This document shows positions 1-5,138 of a stretch of 5,138 nt of DNA, in pieces. Position 1 is the first letter of the stretch. Each line of letters opens with the position of its first letter. The stretch comes from Elusimicrobiota bacterium (lineage in GTDB: Bacteria; CG03; SLGR01; PWQF01): the NCBI GenBank assembly GCA_003556865.1, contig PWQF01000070.1, forward strand, positions 1 through 5,138. Reading direction: 5' to 3'. The position numbers and the translations under genes were made by a program. The notes below the pieces were generated by a model, which saw only the letters and a program-made list of their open reading frames with translations, was not told the DNA's origin and made no database searches.

Positions 1-717
1 ATCGAAAGAGATGAACCCCGTTTTGCCGAAAAGGTAAGAGGTTTAATTTTCAGCTTTAATAATATTAAGGATATGGATGATGCCTCGGTCCAGACCCTTA
101 TACAGGAAATGGAAACTTCTGACCTCGGGGCAGCCATAAAGGGCGCTCCCGAGGAAGTAAAAAACAAGTTTATATCCAATATGAGTGAAGGAGCAGCCGC
201 CCTCCTGAAAGAAGAAGTGGAGTTCGGTAAAAAACTTTCAGATGACCAGGTAAAGGAAAAGCAGAGGCAGATTGTTTCTAAGATAAAAGAGCTTCAGGCT
301 TCCGGCGCAATTTCTCCTGTTTCAGGGTCCCAGAAAGAAGAGCTTTGGGAAGAAGAGCTTGGGGAGGATCAGAAAGAAGGGGTTCTGGAAGATATTATTA
401 AAGCCGCCCAGCTGGCTTATGAGAAAAAAGAACAGCTGGAGGAGGAAGAGGCTTCTTCCTCCGGAACTGAAGAAGAAGCAGCCTTTGAGTATTATAAGGC
501 AGGGCTGGAATATTATAAGCAGCAGGAATACGAAAAAGCCATTGAGCAGTTTAATAAATCTATATCCATTAACCCTTCCCTATGGCAGAGCTACCAGTAT
601 ATAGGCTCCTGCTACCTTTCCCTTAACGATGAGGGCGGCGCAAAAACTGCTTATCAGAAAGCTCTGGAAATAAACCCTTCCAATCAGCAGCTGCGGCAGT
701 GGGTAGAATCACATTAA
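1..717 (+). CDS. fliG: Flagellar motor switch protein FliG, C-terminal part, with TPR extension (5' partial)
   Basis: FliG forms part of the cytoplasmic C-ring, and its C-terminal domain meets the stator protein MotA to generate torque. The frame is open to the window edge, so the true start lies upstream; the ATG at 73 is internal because the FliG homology begins before it. Window codons 1-104 match FliG-C, with family-typical stretches such as AAIKGAPEEV, KFISNMSEGAAALLKEE and IVSKIKELQASGAI. Ordinary FliG ends here. This protein continues with a Glu-rich linker (codons about 105-160) and two TPR motifs at codons 161-194 and 195-228. The second TPR shows the consensus positions Y4, I7, G8, Y11, A20, Y24, A27 and P32. 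Of the five charged E. coli torque residues, ungapped alignment keeps Lys264 and has Glu at 288 and 289, but gives Gly at 281 and Ser at 297. The FliG N and middle domains lie outside the window. The usual downstream partners fliH and fliI are absent. A specialised FliG paralogue is possible. Confidence 0.9.
   Translation: MERDEPRFAEKVRGLIFSFNNIKDMDDASVQTLIQEMETSDLGAAIKGAPEEVKNKFISNMSEGAAALLKEEVEFGKKLSDDQVKEKQRQIVSKIKELQASGAISPVSGSQKEELWEEELGEDQKEGVLEDIIKAAQLAYEKKEQLEEEEASSSGTEEEAAFEYYKAGLEYYKQQEYEKAIEQFNKSISINPSLWQSYQYIGSCYLSLNDEGGAKTAYQKALEINPSNQQLRQWVESH
481..684 (+). other. Two tandem TPR motifs at the FliG C-terminus
   Basis: Two back-to-back 34-residue TPR units are encoded at 481-582 and 583-684. 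Unit 1 has Y4, A7, G8, Y11, A20, F24 and P32, with a Ser at position 27 in place of the usual Ala. Unit 2 fits the consensus at every key position. Both end in I-N-P-S. A short capping helix (codons 229-238, ending QWVESH) precedes the stop. TPRs generally bind peptides or other helical proteins, so this tail probably recruits a partner to the rotor. The partner is not identifiable from sequence; the next gene's product is a candidate by position only. Confidence 0.85.
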
Positions 718-725
718 GAGGTTTT

Positions 726-773
726 ATGAACTGCCGGAACTTGAAAAAAATAATTAGCTGTATTATTACTTAA
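726..773 (+). CDS. Possible 15-codon leader ORF
   Basis: A short frame encoding MNCRNLKKIISCIIT starts 8 bases after the fliG stop. The sequence AAGAGG (716-721) overlaps the fliG TAA and lies 4 bases before this ATG, which is the best Shine-Dalgarno-like site in the gap. The frame ends at a TAA only 8 bases before the ATG of the coiled-coil gene, which has no ribosome-binding site of its own. One reading is that ribosomes ending here re-initiate at 782. The peptide resembles no family I know, and such a short ORF can occur by chance. Confidence 0.25.
   Translation: MNCRNLKKIISCIIT
741..769 (+). promoter_or_regulatory. Weak sigma70-like promoter candidate
   Basis: TTGAAA at 741-746 (5 of 6 to TTGACA) is followed after 17 bases by TATTAC at 764-769 (4 of 6 to TATAAT). 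Transcription would begin near 776, only a few bases before the ATG at 782, giving a nearly leaderless mRNA. That would fit the missing ribosome-binding site. The gap is very AT-rich, so chance matches of this quality are expected. No sigma28 flagellar promoter (TAAA / GCCGATAA) is visible. Confidence 0.18.
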
Positions 774-781
774 AAATTGTT

Positions 782-3700
782 ATGAATTCAGAAAGTAATA
801 AAAAAAATAATTTCAGCGGTATTCCCGGCCCCCCGCCTCCTCCTTCAGGCCCCGGCGGCGGGCCCGACAGGTTTTCCCCTCCTCCTGTTCCGGATTTGAA
901 TCCGGATTCCAATTTTATGCCTCCCGCTCCTCCTGTAAATAATTCTCCGGAATTAAAAAGAAGGGATAATAAAAAAGAAAAAGAGATTGAAGAAGAAATT
1001 TCCCGCCTTGACAGGAGGATGGAAAAAGAGCGCCTGGAGCTTATGGAAAGGCTAAAGGAAAAAGAAGAAAAGAATCTCAGGCTGCAGGAAGAGTTTCTTC
1101 AGAAGGAAAAAGAAGAGGCCCGCAAAAAGCAGGAAGAGTTTGACCGGCTTAAAAAAGAGCTTCACCAGCAGTTCATAAATAAGGAAAAGGCTTTAAGAAA
1201 AGAGAGAGAAGACTGGAGAAAAGAACTGGATGAAATAAGAAAGGAAAATAAGAACCGTCTGGCCCTGGAACAGGCTCAGGAAAAAATCCGCAGGGAAGCT
1301 GAAAACCAGGCCAGGGAAGAGTTTCAGGGCAACCTGCGGGAGATGAAAAAAGAGCTTGAAAGGGCCCGGCGGCAGGCTTACGAGGAAAAGATAAAGCATA
1401 AGGAAGAGGAAAAAAATTCTATAAGGGTGGAACAGGCCCTGAAAGAGGTTCTGCAGTCAACTTCACTTTCCCAGAAAGCGGAAAAAGCGGAAAAAGAAAA
1501 GGAAAGCCTGCGGCAGGAACTACTGGAACTGGAAAAAGAGCTTTCCCGCCAGAAGATTAATCTGGCCCGCAAACTTCAGGAAAGCGAAAACCTGAGAGAT
1601 AATCTCAGGCTTGACTTCAATAACAGGCTAAGGGAAAACAGAACAAAGCTCCAGGATAAGTTAAGCAGGCTGGGGGAAAGCAATTCCCAGTTAAATAACA
1701 AGCTCTGGCAGGCCCGGAACAAGTTTGAGAATAAAAAAGAACTGTGGGAGGAAAGAGTCCGGGAAAATATGCAGAAAAACGAAAAATTATCCCTGGAACA
1801 TCAGGCTAAGGTCAGTCAGCTTAAAATGGAATATGAAAGCAGGCTGGGAGAGGCTCTTTCGGCAAAAGAAAAAGCAGAAGAAAGATTTGTAAGCTTAAAA
1901 GAAAAATATGATGAACAGAGACTGGAGCTGAATTCCAGAATCCGGGCCCTGGAAAAAGAAAAGGATATGCTCCAAAAAGAGCACGATATAAAAAGCTCTG
2001 CCGTTAAGGAAGATCTTAACCGGGCCATTAACCGGCTGGAGATAGAAAAAAACGCTGCCGCTGAAAAAATTAAAAGCCTGGAGAGAGAGGTTCAGCTTCA
2101 GGAAAACAGGTACAGTGAAAAAATAAACAGCCTGGAGTTAAATCATAGCCGTAAATTAAGCATGGCCCGGGAAAAATATGAGTCCCGCCTGGCGGGATAT
2201 GAGCAGGAAATTGAAAAATTGAAATCTGTAATTAAAGACCGCCAAAAAGAGCTTTCTAGTGTAGAAGAGAGGAGCAGGCAGGAGATTGGGCAGAGCCGGA
2301 AGGCGCAGGAGGAGGCCGCTGTCAGGCTTGAGGAAGAGGAGAAGCGTTTTAATTATAAGCTCAGGCAGCTGGAAGATGAATATGAGAAAAAGGTTGATTC
2401 CCTGGAAAATGAAAAGAGGGGGCTGGAGAGCAGAAACCGGGAGCTTCAGGAAAAGAGAGATGAGCTTTTAAGCAGTTATAACCAGAAAACAGAGAGTCTT
2501 GAAAACCGGATCAGAAGCCTTGGAAAAGAAAAGGCTGAAATAGAAGAAGAGCTTTTAAATGCTGAAAATCAGCTGAAAAAATCAGAAACCATAAGCGAAG
2601 AAATAAGTTCCAGAAATGCCCTCCTCCAGAGCCGCTTGTCGGATATGAAGAAGGAAAATGACGAGCAAATCTACGGGTTAAGAAAAGAACTAAGAAAGCT
2701 GAGGCTGGAAAAACAGGAGAAGATAAGGGAGCTTGAAGAGGAAAGCTCCCGGGAAGCGGAGATTTATCAGAAACAGCTTCACAGTTCCCGCCGGGCGGCA
2801 GAGGATATGCGGAGGCAGAAAGAGAGCCAGATTGATTCTCTGACCAGGCAGTTTGAAAATTATAAGCAGAATTTCCAGTGGCTTAAAGAGGAATGGGGCC
2901 GGCAGAAAGAAGAGCTTAAAGAGAATTACCGGGAAAAAGAGAGCAGTTATAGAAGTGAGATAAAGGAGCTTCAGGCGGCCTTAAATGAAGCCAGGCAGCT
3001 TGAGGAGCTCAATACCACCCGCCTCCGGCAGGATATTGAAAATCTTAAACTCCGTCACCGGAGCCGGGTTTCGGCCCTGGAGGAGGAAGTTAAGAAATTA
3101 AGAGGGGAACTCGATAGGTTCAGGCAGCAAGAAGGGGCGGGACTGCTTGAGAAGAAAGAGCGGGTGGAAGATTTAAATGATAAGCTTCTTCAGCAGCAGG
3201 ATAGTTACCGTAATAAGATAAAAGATATAGAGAAGGAGAAAGATATCCTGGAGGAGAAAGCAGAGCAGCTTTCCCGCAGGCTGGATAATTACCGCAGTGA
3301 AGCTGAAGAATTTAAGGAAAAATATGGCAGGGAAAAAGCTGAAAAAGAGCGCCTGGAGAAAAATTTAAGAGTTAAAGAGGAAAGCTTTAATAATGAGATA
3401 AAGAGTTTAAAAGATTATTACAGCAGGGTAAACCCTGAAAACTCCGCCGCTGAATTAGAAACTGTTGAGATCGGGAGGCTTAAAGAGCAAATAGAAAATT
3501 TAAAGGAAGAGAAAAAGCAAACCTGCAGGCAGCTGCAAAGCCGCAGAGAGGAAATTTCAGAAAAGCTTAAAGAAAAAAGCCTGGAAACTAAAGAGCTAAG
3601 GCGGGAACTGGAAAAGAGAGACCGGTTAATAGAAAATTTAAAAGAGTCAAATGGTTCGGAAAAACTTAAAGAAAATGCGGAATCCTACCGCGGGGAAATA

Positions 3701-4495
3701 GAAGAACTTAAAGAGGAGAACAGGGAAGTAAGCCAGCTTCTTAGCAGGTCAGAGAAAGAGATAAGCCAGCTGGAAGAGAAAAATAAAAATTTTACAGAAG
3801 AGATAAAAGACCGGGACCTGGCGCTTAAGGAACTGCAGAAAAAACTTCAGGAACAGAAAGAGCTTAAGGAGAGCAGTGTTTCTGATAAAGATAAAGAGAT
3901 AATCCGCCTGAAAGAACAGAACCTGCAGCTCCATTCAAACCTTAAAAAGTCTGCTGAAAAGCTCAGAAAACTGGAAGAAGAGGTTCAAAAGGGCGGCGGA
4001 AATTCAGAAGAGAAAGCAAGGGAAATAGAAAGTTTAAAATCCGAGCTGGACTCCAGCCGGAAGATAATGGATGAGCTTAAGAAAGCTGTTGCTTCTGCCG
4101 GAGCCATAGGTCATAAGGAAGAAGAGATCCGGAGTATGAGGGCAAAAATAAAAGATCTGGAAAATAAACAGGCAATCTCCCCCGGCACGGGAGAAGATAA
4201 GATAAAAAAGTTAGAGGAAAAACTTAAAAAGAAATGGGCTGAAAGAGAAGAAAAGATAAAAGAGTTTGCTTTAAAGGCCAGGGAGAATAATAAGAGGCTT
4301 AAAGAAAAACTGGATATAGCTATAGAGGACCAGAAAAAGCTTTCCCGGCTGGCCCGGAAAGAGAAAGAGGAGAAGAATCAGATAAGTATAAAATATGCCC
4401 GGCTTTTAGAGGCCCTGGATAAAAAAAATAAGACCTTCCTGAAAAAAATAATCAATAAAATCAGAGGCGGCGATAAAGGGGTTATGCTGCTTTAA
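782..4495 (+). CDS. Giant proline-capped coiled-coil protein, function unknown, in flagellar operon
   Basis: I do not recognise this 1237-residue protein. Residues 1-56 are low-complexity and rich in Pro, Gly and Asn, including PPPPP at 17-21 and PPP at 33-35. Residues 57-884 contain no proline and are dominated by Glu, Lys, Arg, Leu and Gln with heptad-like hydrophobic spacing, so they form a long coiled coil, perhaps partly a single alpha-helix at the strongly charged start. Breaks follow at GAG 785-787, NP 884-885, GGG 1071-1073, AGAIG 1106-1110 and PGTG 1134-1137. The tail at 1214-1228 is a basic amphipathic helix. There is one Cys (915), and no signal peptide, membrane span, Walker motif or enzymatic domain, so it is probably cytoplasmic. 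The start is the first in-frame ATG after a stop at 755; the next (M46) would remove most of the proline region. No Shine-Dalgarno precedes it. Its place between fliG and flbD-motA suggests a structural role at the motor, by inference only. Confidence 0.85.
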   Translation: MNSESNKKNNFSGIPGPPPPPSGPGGGPDRFSPPPVPDLNPDSNFMPPAPPVNNSPELKRRDNKKEKEIEEEISRLDRRMEKERLELMERLKEKEEKNLRLQEEFLQKEKEEARKKQEEFDRLKKELHQQFINKEKALRKEREDWRKELDEIRKENKNRLALEQAQEKIRREAENQAREEFQGNLREMKKELERARRQAYEEKIKHKEEEKNSIRVEQALKEVLQSTSLSQKAEKAEKEKESLRQELLELEKELSRQKINLARKLQESENLRDNLRLDFNNRLRENRTKLQDKLSRLGESNSQLNNKLWQARNKFENKKELWEERVRENMQKNEKLSLEHQAKVSQLKMEYESRLGEALSAKEKAEERFVSLKEKYDEQRLELNSRIRALEKEKDMLQKEHDIKSSAVKEDLNRAINRLEIEKNAAAEKIKSLEREVQLQENRYSEKINSLELNHSRKLSMAREKYESRLAGYEQEIEKLKSVIKDRQKELSSVEERSRQEIGQSRKAQEEAAVRLEEEEKRFNYKLRQLEDEYEKKVDSLENEKRGLESRNRELQEKRDELLSSYNQKTESLENRIRSLGKEKAEIEEELLNAENQLKKSETISEEISSRNALLQSRLSDMKKENDEQIYGLRKELRKLRLEKQEKIRELEEESSREAEIYQKQLHSSRRAAEDMRRQKESQIDSLTRQFENYKQNFQWLKEEWGRQKEELKENYREKESSYRSEIKELQAALNEARQLEELNTTRLRQDIENLKLRHRSRVSALEEEVKKLRGELDRFRQQEGAGLLEKKERVEDLNDKLLQQQDSYRNKIKDIEKEKDILEEKAEQLSRRLDNYRSEAEEFKEKYGREKAEKERLEKNLRVKEESFNNEIKSLKDYYSRVNPENSAAELETVEIGRLKEQIENLKEEKKQTCRQLQSRREEISEKLKEKSLETKELRRELEKRDRLIENLKESNGSEKLKENAESYRGEIEELKEENREVSQLLSRSEKEISQLEEKNKNFTEEIKDRDLALKELQKKLQEQKELKESSVSDKDKEIIRLKEQNLQLHSNLKKSAEKLRKLEEEVQKGGGNSEEKAREIESLKSELDSSRKIMDELKKAVASAGAIGHKEEEIRSMRAKIKDLENKQAISPGTGEDKIKKLEEKLKKKWAEREEKIKEFALKARENNKRLKEKLDIAIEDQKKLSRLARKEKEEKNQISIKYARLLEALDKKNKTFLKKIINKIRGGDKGVMLL
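821..949 (+). other. Poly-proline/glycine N-terminal segment of the coiled-coil protein
   Basis: Residues 14-56 hold about eighteen prolines, including five in a row (codons 17-21, bases 830-844) followed by S-G-P-G-G-G-P, then PPP and PPAPP groups separated by Asn and Asp. The segment must be disordered or polyproline-II and ends sharply where the charged helix begins (ELKRRDNKKEKE). Runs of proline are known to stall ribosomes and to need elongation factor P, so translation of this large gene may be slowed early. The segment could also be a binding site for a partner domain. No specific ligand motif can be assigned. Confidence 0.8.
4421..4465 (+). other. C-terminal basic amphipathic helix of the coiled-coil protein
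   Basis: Residues 1214-1228 read KKNKTFLKKIINKIR and are followed by Gly-Gly. On a helix, F1219, L1220, I1223, I1224 and I1227 lie on one face, while K1221, K1222, N1225, K1226 and R1228 lie on the other. This resembles short membrane-targeting helices at the ends of proteins such as MinD and FtsA. It could instead be a protein-docking helix. Membrane binding is inferred from residue pattern only. Confidence 0.5.
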
Positions 4496-4507
4496 TAAAA
4501 TCTGATA

Positions 4508-4735
4508 ATGATTGATGTTACAAAACTTAACGGAGAGACCATTATACTTAACGCTGAACTTATAGAGTCAGTGGAATCCCGTCCCGACACCCTTATCATC
4601 CTTACTACAGGGAATAAAATTATGGTAAAGGAAAAAGTGGATGAAATAATAGAGAAGGTTGAAGATTACAGAAGAAAAATACATATGCTTACCCTGGATA
4701 AACTGAGCCGGATTCTTAAAGAAGAGAGAGAGTAA
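4508..4735 (+). CDS. flbD: FlbD/SwrD-family flagellar protein
   Basis: This 75-residue protein belongs to the small FlbD family found in flagellar operons, typically just before motA. The family hallmark is the N-terminal pattern MIDVTKLNGETIILNAELIE, then a PDT-I-LT-G-K core, V-KE and a helix (VDEIIEKVEDYRRKI). In Bacillus subtilis the member SwrD (YlzI) increases motor power and is needed for swarming. This family is unrelated to the sigma54 activator FlbD of Caulobacter. The C-terminus after about residue 59 is a charged helix (KLSRILKEERE), at the long end for the family. No membrane span or signal is seen, so the protein is cytoplasmic. The gene lies 12 bases after the coiled-coil gene, in the same frame behind a TAATAA double stop. 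No clear Shine-Dalgarno precedes the ATG, so translation may be coupled to the gene upstream. Its mechanism is not established. Confidence 0.88.
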   Translation: MIDVTKLNGETIILNAELIESVESRPDTLIILTTGNKIMVKEKVDEIIEKVEDYRRKIHMLTLDKLSRILKEERE

Positions 4736-4738
4736 TAA

Positions 4739-5138
4739 ATGGATCTTACAACAGTAATAGGTCTCTCCGGCGGTCTTATACTGGTTTTTACCGCGGTAGC
4801 CTTGAGGGGAGGAATGATCGGGCTGACCGGGTTCGTTGACCTCCCTTCGCTGATGATTACTTTCGGCGGAACTTTTGCCGCTATTTTAGTTAATTACCCC
4901 CTGGATAAGGTCTTAAAAGCTTTTCAGGTGGTAAAAAAAGTTTTTACCGAACAGCAGGAAGACCCCCATCTTTATATAGAGAAATTCCGTGGCCTTATAA
5001 TAAAATCTTCCAAGCAGGGGATACTCTCCCTTCAGGATGATTTAAAAAATATGAAAAACGAGTTCTTAAAAAACGGGGTTAAAATGGTGGTGGACGGCCA
5101 GAGCCAGGAGCATATTGCCGAGGAGATGGAAACTGAGC
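4739..5138 (+). CDS. motA: Flagellar stator protein MotA/PomA type (3' partial)
   Basis: MotA with MotB forms the inner-membrane ion channel that drives flagellar rotation by pushing on FliG. The window holds 133 codons of a protein usually near 260 residues in this short MotA/PomA branch; transmembrane helices 3 and 4 and the downstream motB lie outside. Helix 1 spans about residues 4-22 and helix 2 about 33-52, including the family pattern VDLPSLMITFGGTFAA followed by Y-P-L. The cytoplasmic loop shows GILSLQDD (94-101), FLKNGVKMVVDG (109-120) and METE (130-133), all matching the family. In PomA the loop carries charged torque residues around Arg88/Lys89 and Glu96-99; the matching segment here reads S-K-Q-G then Q-D-D. 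Ion preference cannot be told without the B subunit. The ATG at 4739 follows the flbD double stop directly, with purine-rich GAGAG about 8 bases upstream serving as ribosome-binding site inside the end of flbD. Close linkage supports co-translation. Confidence 0.93.
   Translation, partial: MDLTTVIGLSGGLILVFTAVALRGGMIGLTGFVDLPSLMITFGGTFAAILVNYPLDKVLKAFQVVKKVFTEQQEDPHLYIEKFRGLIIKSSKQGILSLQDDLKNMKNEFLKNGVKMVVDGQSQEHIAEEMETE

Noticed and set aside
359..604. An 81-codon + strand frame inside fliG
   Set aside because: It overlaps the strongly supported FliG-TPR frame entirely and encodes a composition expected from an out-of-frame reading of Glu/Lys-rich codons.
800..807. A run of eight A at codons 7-9 of the coiled-coil gene (and another at 4421-4428) as a slippage or phase-variation site
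   Set aside because: Runs of this length are expected in a Lys/Asn-rich gene, and neither alternative frame gives a sensible product. Comparing isolates for length changes would be needed to revive the idea.
848..864. GC-rich inverted repeat (GGCCC / GGGCC) as a hairpin or terminator
   Set aside because: It lies inside the Pro-Gly coding segment, has a five-base stem and no T-run, and is explained by GGC, CCC and GGG codons.
2286..2471. A 61-codon + strand frame inside the coiled-coil gene
   Set aside because: It is an Arg-rich shadow of the main frame with no independent start signal.
1193..3934. Several antisense frames rich in Phe, Ser and Leu, some looking like membrane proteins
   Set aside because: The coding strand is strongly purine-rich (GAA, AAA, AAG, GAG codons), so its complement reads as TTC/CTT/TCT. 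Long antisense frames with hydrophobic composition follow automatically; none has a ribosome-binding site or family resemblance that I can see.
782..4495. The coiled-coil protein as an SMC/RecN/Rad50-type ATPase or a myosin-like protein
   Set aside because: There is no Walker A, Walker B or ABC signature at either end and no globular head. Similarity to such proteins in searches would reflect coiled-coil composition.
782..4495. The coiled-coil gene as an enlarged fliH, which usually follows fliG
   Set aside because: FliH is much shorter and has a globular C-terminal domain that binds FliI. The end of this protein is short helices and a basic tail, with no such domain and no fliI next to it.

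Overview
This window is a four-gene stretch of a bacterial flagellar motility locus, all on the + strand. From left to right it holds the 3' end of a FliG-type rotor (switch) gene with an extra TPR tail (1-717), a 1237-residue proline-capped coiled-coil protein of unknown function (782-4495), a small FlbD/SwrD-family gene (4508-4735), and the 5' half of a MotA/PomA-type stator gene (4739 to the window edge). The genes are close together (64, 12 and 3 bases apart). No terminator-like hairpin is apparent between them, so they are probably one operon.

The organism is a flagellated bacterium. The DNA has intermediate base composition by eye, with many AGG/AGA/CGG arginine codons and TAA stops. 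The order flbD-motA is common in Bacillota, spirochaetes and several candidate phyla, so the window alone does not settle the lineage.

The predicted proteins form a rotor-stator set. FliG-C is the rotor face that meets the stator, MotA is the stator subunit that touches FliG, and the FlbD family includes B. subtilis SwrD, which raises motor power. The unexplained element is the giant rod-like protein between them. It has a poly-proline N-terminus, an 828-residue proline-free helical stretch, hinge-like breaks near the C-terminus, and a basic amphipathic C-terminal helix that could touch membrane. Together with the TPR pair on FliG, this suggests a lineage-specific accessory scaffold of the motor. 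That proposal is inference. What is seen directly is the domain composition and the gene order.

Nothing in the window looks like a mobile element, CRISPR array, tRNA or rRNA. The only noncoding stretch of note is the 64-base gap at 718-781. It holds a possible 15-codon leader ORF and a weak promoter-like pair. There is no gene-free stretch longer than 300 bases.
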